In this document: in pieces, positions 51,021 through 59,984 of the stretch
How the letters are laid out: each line of letters begins with the position of its first letter
How positions within the stretch are numbered: position 1 is the stretch's first letter
From: Mucilaginibacter gossypii
GTDB lineage: Bacteria; Bacteroidota; Bacteroidia; Sphingobacteriales; Sphingobacteriaceae
Length of the DNA stretch: 64,000 nucleotides
Assembly: GCF_900100945.1 (NCBI RefSeq)
Contig: NZ_FNCG01000019.1
Location: 55,340 to 119,339 of the forward strand
Direction of reading: 5' to 3'
Program-made: the position numbers and the translations under genes
Notes under the pieces: generated by a model
Seen by the model: the letters and a program-made list of their open reading frames with translations, nothing else
Told to the model about the DNA's origin: nothing
The model's database searches: none

Positions 51021-51089
51021 GTCGATAGTCCATGGCCTATAGACCATAGCTAAATCAGTGCCATGGTCTATGGGCTATCGGCTATGGAC
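51021..51089. repeat. ATAGACCATGG-type inverted repeat upstream of uvrA
   Basis: GTCGATAGTCCATGGCCTAT (from 51021) with AGACCATAGC is imperfectly inverted at 51060-51089 (GCCATGGTCTATGGGCTATC with GGCTATGGAC). The arms consist of permuted CTATGG words. It begins 12 bp upstream of the chosen uvrA start. Confidence 0.7.
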
Positions 51090-51497
51090 TTTATTTTGCG
51101 AATGCAAAAATCCTAAAAAATTTAGCAGAATCCAAATGAGTTTTGATTGTTTATTGGATTAAACTACGTGAAATATTGGAGTTTACAGTTTGCTGACTTT
51201 TTAAAACTTAATGTTGTTTTAACAACTACTTTTTAAAAAATTTATTTTGGCGAATGATTAAACCTTCGGTATTAAAAATAAGTCTAACGGAAGTGTGCCA
51301 AATAAATGATGGTTTTATAGGTAATTATACCGATTAATAGTAAAGTAGGGCGCGAAAAAAAAAAATTTTATTTGTTATTTTACCAATAATTTATTTTATT
51401 TGAGCAAACAAATCTTTAACCCCTAAGGAGCACGCTATAGAATATACTTTACTTTAAAAGGTTTTAACTAAGAATTAAGTTTTAAGTAGTACTTTCT
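51090..51497. other. A/T-rich upstream region of the ECF sigma gene
   Basis: About 400 bp of strongly A/T-rich DNA between the uvrA repeat and the sigma-factor gene, with A and T runs at 51350-51420. No exact TAnnTTTG is placed close to the start codon, and no gene is supported. It probably holds the promoters of both divergent genes. Confidence 0.4.
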
Positions 51498-52082
51498 ATG
51501 GATTTTCAATTGAAGAGTGATCAGGATCTAATCCATCTATATGTAGCCGGCGACGAAGCCGGTTTAGTAGAATTGATAAGGCGTTACCAATCAAAAATAT
51601 ATACTTCTATTTACTTGCTGGTAAAAGACGAATACCTTGCCGAAGATATTTTTCAGGATGCATTTATAAAGGTGATTAACACCCTTAAAGCCGGTAAATA
51701 TAACGAAGAGGGTAAATTTTTGCCGTGGGTAACACGTATTGCACATAACCTGGTGATTGACCATTTTCGCCGTGAAAAACGTGCGCCTATGATCAGCAAT
51801 GGCGATGATTTCGACATTTTTGAAGTGCTTGGTAATTATGACGAAAGTACCGAGGACAAGATGGTTAGGGATCAAACCCATAAAGATCTTAAAGCACTGA
51901 TCCAACTGCTTCCATCCGAACAAAAGGAGGTGCTCATTATGCGCCACTTTGGGGATATGAGTTTTAAAGAGATTGCCGATATTACCGATGTTAGCATCAA
52001 TACCGCCCTTGGCCGTATGCGCTATGCCCTTAATAACCTCCGCAAAATGATGCAGAGCAAAGAGCTCAGCCTGAAAAATTAG
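51498..52082 (+). CDS. ECF-type RNA polymerase sigma factor
   Basis: A 194-residue sigma-70 family factor. Region 2 is seen at LVELIRRYQSKIYTSIYLLV, AEDIFQDAFIKVINTL and FLPWVTRIAHNLVIDHFRRE. Region 4 has LLPSEQKEVLIMRHFGDMSF, KEIADITDVSINTALGRMRY. No anti-sigma gene follows; a terminator and then a 64-residue acidic protein come next. The lack of an anti-sigma partner suggests a factor controlled by its own expression level, as is known for some constitutive ECF sigma factors of this phylum. Confidence 0.93.
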   Translation: MDFQLKSDQDLIHLYVAGDEAGLVELIRRYQSKIYTSIYLLVKDEYLAEDIFQDAFIKVINTLKAGKYNEEGKFLPWVTRIAHNLVIDHFRREKRAPMISNGDDFDIFEVLGNYDESTEDKMVRDQTHKDLKALIQLLPSEQKEVLIMRHFGDMSFKEIADITDVSINTALGRMRYALNNLRKMMQSKELSLKN

Positions 52083-52108
52083 TTTTTCGGTATAAGAGAT
52101 TAGATATA

Positions 52109-52168
52109 AAGGTTAGGATATTATTGTTTAGGTTAAACCGGATAATAATATTCTAACCTTATTTTTTG
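52109..52168 (+). terminator. Terminator after the sigma-factor gene
   Basis: AAGGTTAGGATATTATT and AATAATATTCTAACCTT pair along 17 bp, with a loop of about 18 bases, and are followed by ATTTTTTG. Confidence 0.85.
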
Positions 52169-52251
52169 TCTAAAATTCTGTTATTGTTTCATTAGTTGCT
52201 GATATAAAGTTATTTACTGTTGCAATAACGTAATTCATAGCTTCCGGTAGC

Positions 52252-52297
52252 TAATTTTGTTAAATAAAAATTTCATTTAATTTTCATTTAACAAAAT
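52252..52297 (+). promoter_or_regulatory. Promoter and inverted repeat upstream of small acidic gene
   Basis: TAATTTTG at 52252-52259 fits TAnnTTTG. It overlaps the left arm of the perfect 12-bp inverted repeat ATTTTGTTAAAT/ATTTAACAAAAT (52254-52265 and 52286-52297). The message would carry about 90 bases of leader able to form this stem. Confidence 0.45.
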
Positions 52298-52351
52298 ATT
52301 ATCTTTAAGCCACCGTTATAAACCATATAAAAATTATAGTAAAATAAGCTT

Positions 52352-52546
52352 ATGGATGAAACCTTTACAAAAACGTTAAATGCATTAGCTAACGAAGCTG
52401 AAATGAACAGGAATGTACAAGAAAATCTGGACGCCGACGAAGTGATTTTTTACAATTCAATTCGTGCTGATTTGGACCTGCTGATCAGGAAACCCAAAGT
52501 GCAAACTATACACCAGATCCTGGATTATTCAAAAAGCTTACGTTAG
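52352..52546 (+). CDS. Small acidic protein downstream of the ECF sigma gene
   Basis: A 64-residue protein that I do not recognise. It starts MDETFTKTLNALANEAEMNR and is mostly helical, with an acidic centre (QENLDADEVIFYNSIRADLD) and a basic end (LIRKPKVQTIHQILDYSKSL). There is no signal peptide or membrane span. Its good codon use and clear start, plus the ordered spacing after the sigma-factor gene, support a real gene. A link to the sigma factor is only positional, because a terminator separates them. Confidence 0.7.
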   Translation: MDETFTKTLNALANEAEMNRNVQENLDADEVIFYNSIRADLDLLIRKPKVQTIHQILDYSKSLR

Positions 52547-52667
52547 TATTTATTGCGGATTCCCCCACTGGTTCATAGATCATAATTGTTGAAAAGGTTA
52601 CCGATGCGAATCGAAAACCAAAACCCAATAAGTGATTTATGAACCTTTCTATTTTAAGATGGTTCAG

Positions 52668-52789
52668 TAGTTCACTGGTTTATTCGTTCATTGGTGAAAA
52701 GTTTGATAGTTTTGGAAAGTGGTTTATAAGGATGTATTTGCCATAAGCAAAGCACCAATAAACTAATGAACGAATGAACCAGTGAACTA
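52668..52789. repeat. TTCACTGG/CCAGTGAA inverted repeat upstream of nth
   Basis: TAGTTCACTGGTTTATTCGT (from 52668) with TCATTGGTG is inverted at 52753-52789, where an extra 8 bases (AAACTAAT) lengthen the arm. The right arm runs into the ATG of nth. A smaller pair, GGTTCATA/TATGAACC, lies upstream at 52572-52645. Confidence 0.7.
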
Positions 52790-53545
52790 ATGTTAAAAGC
52801 CGAACGCTATCGCCATTTTGTTGATTATTTTTCTAAAAACCAGCCTAACCCGGTTACTGAGCTGCACTATAATAACCCATTCCAATTATTGGTGGCCGTT
52901 ATACTTTCGGCACAGTGTACTGATAAACGGATTAACCAGGTAACGCCGGCACTGTTTGAGCGTTTTCCTACTCCGCAAGATCTGGCTGCCGCAACATCCG
53001 ACGAAGTTTTTGCATACATCCGGTCAGTAAGTTATCCTAATAATAAAGCCAAACATTTGGTAGGCATGGGCAAAATGCTGATGGAAGTTTTTAATGGCGA
53101 AATACCTTCGGGGATCGAAAATCTGCAAAAATTACCAGGTGTAGGCCGTAAAACTGCCAATGTGATCGCTTCGGTTATTTTTGAAGAACCGGCCATGGCT
53201 GTTGATACACATGTTTTTAGGGTGGCCAACCGCATTGGCTTAACTAATAATGCCCGTACCCCGTTGGCGGTTGAAAAACAGTTGGTCCAAAATATTCCTA
53301 AAGAATATATAGGTGTTGCACATCACTGGCTTATATTGCATGGCCGGTATATTTGTTTGGCGCGCAGCCCTAAATGCGATATTTGTCCGCTTACGTGGTT
53401 TTGTCGCTATTATGAGCGCAATAATACAGAAGCCGCGCTGCAAAGGCTTGAAGCTGCAAAACTTAAGAAGGCCAAAGAAGCTAAAAAGAAAAAGGCCCTT
53501 AATATTATAGATAAGGAGTTGAGGAAGAGAAGTGTGGATAATTAG
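52790..53545 (+). CDS. nth: Endonuclease III
   Basis: A 251-residue DNA glycosylase/AP lyase that removes oxidised pyrimidines. The helix-hairpin-helix LPGVGRKTANV holds the catalytic Lys, and the catalytic Asp is in EEPAMAVDTHVFRVANR. The iron-sulfur cluster ligands follow in CLARSPKCDICPLTWFC (Cys-X6-Cys-X2-Cys-X5-Cys). After it comes a Lys/Ala-rich extension of about 45 residues (LKKAKEAKKKKALNII) not found in the E. coli enzyme. The ATG overlaps the end of an inverted repeat. Confidence 0.95.
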   Translation: MLKAERYRHFVDYFSKNQPNPVTELHYNNPFQLLVAVILSAQCTDKRINQVTPALFERFPTPQDLAAATSDEVFAYIRSVSYPNNKAKHLVGMGKMLMEVFNGEIPSGIENLQKLPGVGRKTANVIASVIFEEPAMAVDTHVFRVANRIGLTNNARTPLAVEKQLVQNIPKEYIGVAHHWLILHGRYICLARSPKCDICPLTWFCRYYERNNTEAALQRLEAAKLKKAKEAKKKKALNIIDKELRKRSVDN

Positions 53546-53662
53546 TTGAGTAAGTGGATAGATGACTTAGTGAGTAGTTATTATATTTACTTAATACATT
53601 CCAATCAACCAGTCGCAAAAAAATAAATTACTAAAAAAATTAGTAATTTTAAAAAATGTAAT

Positions 53663-53670
53663 TATATTTG
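53663..53670 (+). promoter_or_regulatory. recA -7 promoter element
   Basis: TATATTTG fits TAnnTTTG and lies 17 bp upstream of the recA ATG. A T-rich tract stands at the -33 place. No clear LexA-type palindrome was recognised. Confidence 0.65.
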
Positions 53671-53687
53671 TTGAAGAAATTAATACG

Positions 53688-54710
53688 ATGGCTAACATAG
53701 ATAAAAATAGCGCTGATAAATTGAAGGCATTACAGCTTACATTAGATAAGCTGGAAAAATCATACGGTAAAGGTACCATCATGAAATTGGGCGAATCCGT
53801 AGTTGAACAAACTGAAGTTATATCAACCGGCTCATTAGGGCTTGATATTGCTTTGGGAGTTAACGGTTTGCCTAAAGGAAGGATCATTGAGATCTACGGG
53901 CCTGAATCGTCAGGTAAAACAACTTTGGCTATCCATGCCATTGCCGAATCGCAAAAGAACGGTGGAATTGCAGCCTTTATTGATGCGGAGCACGCTTTCG
54001 ATCGTTTTTATGCCAAGAAATTAGGCGTGGATGTTGAAAACCTGCTGATCTCCCAGCCTGATAATGGTGAACAGGCACTGGAAATTGCCGATAACCTAAT
54101 CCGTTCGGGCGCTATTGATATTTTGGTTATCGACTCTGTTGCAGCGTTGGTTCCTAAAGCCGAGATAGAAGGCGAAATGGGCGATTCAAAAATGGGCCTG
54201 CATGCACGTTTAATGTCCCAGGCATTACGTAAGCTAACCGGCACTATCAGCAAAACAGGATGCTGCTGTATCTTTATTAACCAGCTGCGCGATAAGATCG
54301 GTGTTATGTTTGGCAACCCTGAAACCACTACTGGTGGTAATGCATTGAAATTTTATGCTTCGGTACGTTTGGATGTACGCCGTATTTCCCAAATTAAAGA
54401 CACTGATGAGGTTTCCGGTAACCGCGTAAAGGTTAAGATCGTTAAGAATAAAGTTGCCCCTCCGTTCCGTGTAGCCGAGTTTGATATCATGTTTGGCGAA
54501 GGTATTTCAAAGGCCGGTGAGATCATTGACCTGGGTGTTGAATACAACATTATTAAAAAAGCAGGGTCATGGTTTAGCTATGGCGAAACCCGTTTAGGCC
54601 AGGGGCGTGATGCTGTTAAACAACTGATCCTTGATAACCCTGAGCTACAGGAAGAATTGGAAAATAAGATCAAAGAAACAGTAACCGGCGAAAGCATGGA
54701 AGAAGTATAA
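53688..54710 (+). CDS. recA: Recombinase RecA
   Basis: A 340-residue strand-exchange ATPase. The features are the N-terminal oligomerisation helix (LKALQLTLDKLEKSYGKG), Walker A GPESSGKTTLAIH, the catalytic region IDAEHAFDRFYAKKLG, Walker B ILVIDSVAAL, loop L1 GEMGDSKMGLHARLMSQALR and loop L2 FINQLRDKIGVMFGNPETTT with GGNALKFY. The acidic C-terminus is short (TGESMEEV). In loop region DAEHAFDR the Phe replaces the usual Leu (EHALD), a harmless variation. It is a single gene with its own promoter and terminator. Confidence 0.98.
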   Translation: MANIDKNSADKLKALQLTLDKLEKSYGKGTIMKLGESVVEQTEVISTGSLGLDIALGVNGLPKGRIIEIYGPESSGKTTLAIHAIAESQKNGGIAAFIDAEHAFDRFYAKKLGVDVENLLISQPDNGEQALEIADNLIRSGAIDILVIDSVAALVPKAEIEGEMGDSKMGLHARLMSQALRKLTGTISKTGCCCIFINQLRDKIGVMFGNPETTTGGNALKFYASVRLDVRRISQIKDTDEVSGNRVKVKIVKNKVAPPFRVAEFDIMFGEGISKAGEIIDLGVEYNIIKKAGSWFSYGETRLGQGRDAVKQLILDNPELQEELENKIKETVTGESMEEV

Positions 54711-54754
54711 TTGGGATTATACTGATCTTTAAAGTGATTTAATGAATATATAAG

Positions 54755-54784
54755 AAGGCCTCCTGTAAGGGGGCTTTTTTTGTA
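54755..54784 (+). terminator. recA terminator
   Basis: AAGGCCTCC and GGGGGCTT pair around TGTAA (with G-T pairs) and are followed by a T run to 54782. Confidence 0.85.
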
Positions 54785-54894
54785 AAATTGCCGCGGGTTT
54801 GGCGTAGTGTAACCCGCGGCAGTACTATGTTAGCAATTGTTCCTGTTTTTCCGCAAAAAGAATATCTTTATCACCGCATAAACCGGAAAAAGCT

Positions 54895-56010
54895 ATGGGA
54901 TCATCAAAAGAGATTGTTACAAATATGTTTGCTTCAGGTGGTATTACCGTGAATGGCAATAACCCATGGGATTTACAGGTACGCAATCCTAAATTGTATG
55001 ATCGTGTGCTGGCAGGAGGGTCTTTAGGTTTTGGGGAAGCCTACATGGAAGGTTGGTGGGATTGTGAAGCGCTTGACGAATTTTTTTTTCGCGTCCAGTA
55101 TCACCGGGTTGATAAAATGATCCCGCGCGACTTAAATACGCTTAAATACTTTCTCAAGGCAAAATTTAGTAATCAGCAAACCAAATCAAAGGCAAAAGAA
55201 GTTGCACACAAGCATTATGATATTGGCAACGACCTGTTTGAGTTGATGCTTGATAAGCGGATGATATACTCCTGTGCCTATTGGGAAACTGCACAAACAT
55301 TGGATGAGGCCCAGGAAGCTAAGCTTGATCTGATTTGTCGTAAGTTAAAATTGGAACCAGGCATGAGCTTACTTGATATAGGCTGCGGATGGGGCGGCCT
55401 CCTTCAATATGCGGCCGAAAAGTATGGCGTAAAAGGGATAGGCGTAACCCTTTCAGAAGAGCAGGCCATTATTGCAAAGGAGATTAACAAAGGTTTGCCT
55501 GTGGAGATCAGGGTGCAGGATTATCGCGATGTACATGAAAAATTCGACAGGATAGTTTCTGTGGGGATGCTTGAACATGTTGGCTACCGTAATTATCGCA
55601 TCTTTATGGAAAGGGTGAACGAAAATTTAGCAGATGACGGTATTTGCCTTCTTCATACCATAGGCGGTAATTACTCAACTAAAGTTACCGATCCCTGGAT
55701 TGCAAAATACATATTTCCGAATGGTATGCTGCCATCTGCAGCACAACTCTCAACAGCATGGCAGGGCTTATTTATTTTGGAAGATTGGCATAACTTCGGC
55801 GTATATTACGACCGAACCTGTATGGAGTGGCGTAAAAAATTTGAGCAAAGCTGGCCGCAGCTTAACGTTAAATATGGTGATACCTTTTACCGCATGTGGC
55901 GCTACTATCTTAGTGCCAGCGCTGCATCCTTCCGCTCAAGAAAAAACCATTTATGGCATATTGTTTTAACCAAACCAAAGCATCTGGGATTGTACAAATC
56001 AATAAGATAA
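54895..56010 (+). CDS. cfa: Cyclopropane-fatty-acyl-phospholipid synthase
   Basis: A 371-residue S-adenosylmethionine-dependent methyltransferase that makes cyclopropane rings in membrane lipid chains. The N-terminal domain has LAGGSLGFGEAYMEGWWDCE. The catalytic part has AHKHYDIGNDLFELMLD, YSCAYW, the SAM-binding motif LLDIGCGWGG at about 159-168 and VSVGMLEHVGYRNY. FIFPN-like YIFPNGMLPS and the end region YYLSASAASFRSRKNHLW are also typical. Its length is close to the E. coli enzyme (382). Confidence 0.95.
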   Translation: MGSSKEIVTNMFASGGITVNGNNPWDLQVRNPKLYDRVLAGGSLGFGEAYMEGWWDCEALDEFFFRVQYHRVDKMIPRDLNTLKYFLKAKFSNQQTKSKAKEVAHKHYDIGNDLFELMLDKRMIYSCAYWETAQTLDEAQEAKLDLICRKLKLEPGMSLLDIGCGWGGLLQYAAEKYGVKGIGVTLSEEQAIIAKEINKGLPVEIRVQDYRDVHEKFDRIVSVGMLEHVGYRNYRIFMERVNENLADDGICLLHTIGGNYSTKVTDPWIAKYIFPNGMLPSAAQLSTAWQGLFILEDWHNFGVYYDRTCMEWRKKFEQSWPQLNVKYGDTFYRMWRYYLSASAASFRSRKNHLWHIVLTKPKHLGLYKSIR

Positions 56011-56140
56011 GCCCCTTCTTTTCATTAATCAAATAAATGACGTAAAAGTACGTATTCAATAAACGTGTTTTTACTTAATTGAAAATCAAGTATTTGGATT
56101 TACTTTATTGTATTTTAGGAATTTCCCAAATACTTACAAT

Positions 56141-56497
56141 ATGTTGCCATCACGTTTGAACAGGCCCCTGTATTTTTATAGGAAGCTTATCCCTGCTGTT
56201 TTAATCTCATTAATGCTGTGCAGTTGTTACACGGCCCGTGTCGAAACAAAGGCGCAGGCTGGGTCAGAGGTATCGCACCAGAATGTAAACTTCTTTTTTT
56301 GGGGAGCTATCCAAAGCCCCAAGCGAATCGTTACTCCTATATGTGATTCCCTTGGCTCCAATGGTATGGCCGAAGTTACGGTGAAGAATAATTTCGGTTA
56401 TTCCTTGCTTACTGTTGTAACCTTAGGTATCTGGAGCCCTGCAAGGGTAGAGTGGAAATGCGGTAAACCTTGCGCCAAAGATGGCGTAATCAAATAA
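56141..56497 (+). CDS. Bor-family lipoprotein
   Basis: 118 residues from the ATG at 56141 (the frame reaches a TTG at 56108). The signal peptide ends ISLMLCSCYT, with Cys27 or Cys29 lipidated. The body is that of the Bor/Iss family known from phage lambda: HQNVNFFFWGAIQSPKRI and the C-terminal VVTLGIWSPARVEWKC. Bor raises serum resistance in E. coli lysogens; the role in Bacteroidota is unknown. It is 6 bp from the flavoprotein gene, so the two are probably co-transcribed. Confidence 0.8.
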   Translation: MLPSRLNRPLYFYRKLIPAVLISLMLCSCYTARVETKAQAGSEVSHQNVNFFFWGAIQSPKRIVTPICDSLGSNGMAEVTVKNNFGYSLLTVVTLGIWSPARVEWKCGKPCAKDGVIK

Positions 56498-56503
56498 GCG
56501 GCT

Positions 56504-58012
56504 ATGAAAGTTATTAAAACAGGAGTCAGCAGTTGGGAAAACCGGCACGAAACTTTTACCGAGCAAATTAAAGATCTGTATGAATTAGGCAACGAAGACA
56601 ATCTTGATGCCCTTGAAGGTTATAATGACGCTACCAAAGGGCTTCAAAACCTGATTAAAGAAGCTATTGAGACCGGTACCCCATTACGATCATTGGGCGC
56701 TGGCTGGTCGTGGACAAAAATAGCAACGGTTAAAGATGGTGTAATGCTGGATACAAAACCCCTTAACACCAGGTTTACTATTGCCGATACAGCCGTAAAC
56801 CCTGCTTACACTGGCAACAAAGACCACCTGCTTTTTGCACAAAGTGGCAACGGTATTTGGGAACTCGGCGCATTTTTGAAAAACAGGGGCCTGTCACTCA
56901 AAACTTCCGGTGCCAGCAACGGGCAAACTATAGCTGGTGCAGTGAGTACAGGAACTCATGGCTCGGCGTTTGATTTTGGTGCCACACCAGATTTTGTAGT
57001 AGGGCTCCATATTGTGGTAAGTCCCGACAGGCACATTTGGTTGGAAAGAGCCTCCGCTCCCATTGTAGCGCAACGGTTTATGGATCTGCTGCAAACCGAG
57101 CTGGTACAGGATGATGAACTTTTCAATGCCGCATTGGTAAGTTTTGGGAGCTTCGGTATTATCCACGGCGTACTAATGGAAACAGAACCCCTGTTTTTGT
57201 TAGAAACTTATGTGCAACGGTTACCTTATGATGCCGAACTGCAGGGTATGATGGCAACACTTGATTTTAGCGATACCGATAAGCTGCCATGCGGTAACGA
57301 GCGCCCTTTCCATTTTTCGGTACTGCTTAATCCGTACGATCTGGATAAAGGGGCATTTGTAACCACTATGTATAAGCGCCCGTATCGTACCAACTATCAG
57401 CCCCCGGTTGATAACGCGGCGGGGATCGGCCCGGGAGATGATGCTGCCAGTTTTATAGGTACTATTACTGATGCTGTGCCCGCTTTAGTTCCGGTTGTAG
57501 TTACCAAGGTGTTAAATATCAGCATGACAACTAATACTGATCCTCATTTTGGTACGCTGGGCGAAATTTTTAGCAATACTACGTTAAGAGGAAAACTATT
57601 GAGCTCTGCCATCGGTTTCCCGGCAGAACTTTCGCCAAGGGTTGCCGATTTGATGTTGAAGATCAATAAAGATATCGGCCCTTTCAGCGGTGTATTTTCA
57701 TTTAGGTTTGTTAAGCAAACCAAAGCCACATTGGGCTTTACCCGGTTTGAACATACCTGCATTATGGAGTTGGATGCACCACTATCAGACAAAGCTTATA
57801 ACTTTTATACCCAGGTATGGCTGATGCTTGAGCATGAAAATATCCCCTTTACATTTCATTGGGGCAAGGCCAACGAAATTACCCCACAACGCATCCAAAG
57901 AATGTACGGCGATGCAGCTACCCGGTGGGTCAACGCCCGGAAAACCCTGCTCAATGCCGACTGCCAGAAAGTTTTTACCAATCAAATTACGCAGCAATGG
58001 GGGCTGGCCTGA
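56504..58012 (+). CDS. FAD-binding oxidoreductase, sugar-lactone oxidase type
   Basis: A 502-residue flavoprotein of the FAD_binding_4 (PCMH) type. The FAD domain covers residues 50-230: RSLGAGWSWTKIA, MLDTKPLNTRF and GASNGQTIAGAVSTGTHGSA with the THG motif. The C-terminal part ends with HWGKANEITPQRIQRMYGDA, the pattern of D-arabinono-1,4-lactone or L-gulonolactone oxidases. There is no signal peptide. The substrate is probably a sugar or polyol, but this is by family only. It overlaps the next gene by 16 bp. Confidence 0.85.
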   Translation: MKVIKTGVSSWENRHETFTEQIKDLYELGNEDNLDALEGYNDATKGLQNLIKEAIETGTPLRSLGAGWSWTKIATVKDGVMLDTKPLNTRFTIADTAVNPAYTGNKDHLLFAQSGNGIWELGAFLKNRGLSLKTSGASNGQTIAGAVSTGTHGSAFDFGATPDFVVGLHIVVSPDRHIWLERASAPIVAQRFMDLLQTELVQDDELFNAALVSFGSFGIIHGVLMETEPLFLLETYVQRLPYDAELQGMMATLDFSDTDKLPCGNERPFHFSVLLNPYDLDKGAFVTTMYKRPYRTNYQPPVDNAAGIGPGDDAASFIGTITDAVPALVPVVVTKVLNISMTTNTDPHFGTLGEIFSNTTLRGKLLSSAIGFPAELSPRVADLMLKINKDIGPFSGVFSFRFVKQTKATLGFTRFEHTCIMELDAPLSDKAYNFYTQVWLMLEHENIPFTFHWGKANEITPQRIQRMYGDAATRWVNARKTLLNADCQKVFTNQITQQWGLA

Positions 58013-59358
58013 AATATATTAACCGGAGAAACTATACAGCGTGGCTTAAAATCATAGTAAGTGGTCTGCTCTTTTTCTGTTCAGGCTTCTTGCAATCTAA
58101 AGCTCAAACCACTACACAGATCATCAATGAGATAAAGGCGATAAACAGCAAAGTGACTAACTATTCTAACAGCACAGGCCATGGGATGCTGATCTCTAAT
58201 AAAAGCATGAATATCTTCCTGTCCAATAAGGTGAGCTCCTACCTCTCCGGTAATGAAGACCTTTCGTTGTATAAAAATTATGTTAATATCAACGCTGCGG
58301 AAGGGATGATCAGCATCAATCATAATTTTCACCAACCGGTTGATAGTGATGATTGGGTAAGGTCATTTGTAGTAGCAGGGGCGAGGGTAAATATAGCAAA
58401 CGCGTATTCGGCAAAAAGTGCTAACAGGTATTATGATAATCAATTGGGTTTTACCATTCAAAAAACTTGGATGGGAAAGCCGAAAACTTATTACGCAGCC
58501 AATGGTGATTTTAAAAAGGAGATGGATGCAGCCCGGGCATTGATGGTAAATACAATCGCTCAAAGTATCAACAAAAAGGCCGAAGAGTTTGAGCAATCTC
58601 TTAACGCTTTGAAACAGGAGGAGGCGCCGGGACAAAATCTCAATGAGGTGAAAAGCAAACTTCGGGAAACCTTTTATGCTTCGCTCCGGGGAGATTATTT
58701 GCAACGGTTTTCCGAACAGCAATCAGAACTACTGGTAAATACAGGTAATTATGACCTGGTAACCGATAACTGGACAAGTCTGGGCGTTTATATCCCGGTT
58801 ATCCCACAAAAATTTATGGTAAGCAATGATGTGAATGCACAGGTTAACAAACATTATAACTACCCGCTCGAATTATTTGTAAGTCATACTCGTTTCTGGG
58901 AAAGCCCTAAATTGGGCCGGTTCTTTTTAACCTTTGCCGGTAAAGGCTTTGTGAATAATACGGTACAAAGCGGTTCCTTATTTAGTGCTGATGTAACGGG
59001 AGCACAGGGAACAGATGGGATCAACACCGTCACCATAAATAAAGGTGACCGGTACATAGGCCAATATAAAAACTTTATAACACCCGTTGCGGCAGGTAAG
59101 TTAGTGTATATCCCCGGAACCTCGCATGTTGGCATTAGTTTCCGGATTGAAAAAAATTTGGGGACTTATAAAGCGCTCAACTCTATCATCGGCATCCCAA
59201 TTGTTCTTATTGATAAAAAGGGAGTCACAGCCATAAATTTTGAAGCACAACTTTTGCTTCAGGACATCAATAATTCCTTAAAGAATACCCGACTGCCTTA
59301 CAATAAAACAGCAATCGGGCTAACGGTAGGGATCCCGTTTAGTAAGATTGTATACTAA
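57997..59358 (+). CDS. Unrecognised secreted protein
   Basis: A 453-residue protein from the ATG at 57997; the frame extends far upstream inside the flavoprotein gene but only this start gives a signal peptide (KIIVSGLLFFCSGFLQSKAQ). The mature part has an N-terminal alpha/beta region, a long helical stretch (KKAEEFEQSLNALKQEEAPG) near residue 200 and a C-terminal beta-rich half (FLTFAGKGFVNNTVQSGSLF). It ends GIPFSKIVY without a sorting domain. I do not recognise it. Its start lies inside the end of the flavoprotein gene, so translational coupling is likely. Confidence 0.75.
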   Translation: MGAGLKYINRRNYTAWLKIIVSGLLFFCSGFLQSKAQTTTQIINEIKAINSKVTNYSNSTGHGMLISNKSMNIFLSNKVSSYLSGNEDLSLYKNYVNINAAEGMISINHNFHQPVDSDDWVRSFVVAGARVNIANAYSAKSANRYYDNQLGFTIQKTWMGKPKTYYAANGDFKKEMDAARALMVNTIAQSINKKAEEFEQSLNALKQEEAPGQNLNEVKSKLRETFYASLRGDYLQRFSEQQSELLVNTGNYDLVTDNWTSLGVYIPVIPQKFMVSNDVNAQVNKHYNYPLELFVSHTRFWESPKLGRFFLTFAGKGFVNNTVQSGSLFSADVTGAQGTDGINTVTINKGDRYIGQYKNFITPVAAGKLVYIPGTSHVGISFRIEKNLGTYKALNSIIGIPIVLIDKKGVTAINFEAQLLLQDINNSLKNTRLPYNKTAIGLTVGIPFSKIVY

Positions 59359-59834
59359 ACAAGCTTACTCATCTCCTCCAAAACCGCTCTTTTCAAAGCC
59401 ATGATATAACCGGTATGCAAACCATCATGAAATGGCAAAAAACGGATTGCTTCTTCTATATTGCTCAAGGTAACACCATAACGGGTGGTCATCGGTTGAT
59501 AGTTTGAGAAAATACCTGTCTGGTAATCTTCCTCCATTTTATCAATAGTTGAAATAAGCAGCTCTTTAACCTCAGCAATATCATCGGCATTAATAAAACT
59601 TTGCGGCTTTGTTTCGGGACGGTAGGGGGTATAGTACTTGTCATCAACCACAATAGGTACGCCTGCACGTGTATAGCAAATACCTTGTTGTCCGGAAATC
59701 ATATGCGCCAGGTTCCAGATCAGGTTGTTATTAAACCCTGCGGGGATGTGGTTAAGTTGTTCGGGGCTAAGATCTTTAACAACGTTTAACAGCATCAGGC
59801 GCGGTTTTTTGATAACCTCAAATTCTTGTTTCAT
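59355..59834 (-). CDS. DinB family protein
   Basis: A 159-residue four-helix-bundle protein of the DinB/YfiT superfamily. The N-terminal helix KKPRLMLLNVVKDLSPEQLN, IWNLAHMISGQQG with the first metal-binding His, and LPFHDGLHTGYIMALKR with two more histidines are visible. These three histidines usually bind a metal; the enzymatic activity of this group is mostly unknown, with bacillithiol transfer known for relatives. It is convergent with the preceding gene, with a 4-bp overlap of stop regions. Confidence 0.85.
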   Translation of the reverse strand: MKQEFEVIKKPRLMLLNVVKDLSPEQLNHIPAGFNNNLIWNLAHMISGQQGICYTRAGVPIVVDDKYYTPYRPETKPQSFINADDIAEVKELLISTIDKMEEDYQTGIFSNYQPMTTRYGVTLSNIEEAIRFLPFHDGLHTGYIMALKRAVLEEMSKLV

Positions 59835-59984
59835 TTTATATTGGATGGGTTAAGGCTTTCCAGCTGCGCTAAATTATGAAGATTGTGGTATGTTTTTCGT
59901 CAAATTATCACATCGCCGCTGCCAACGTTTTATGGCTTATATCTTTTATCATACCTTTGCCCATTCATTTACTCATCCATTTTA

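Noticed and set aside
57859..57996. N-terminal extension of the secreted orphan inside the flavoprotein gene
   Set aside because: The part before the ATG at 57997 is the flavoprotein gene read in another frame and would bury the signal peptide.
59883..59984. N-terminal extension of the GT39 protein from TTG
   Set aside because: The ATG at 59985 precedes the first expected membrane segment by a normal distance.
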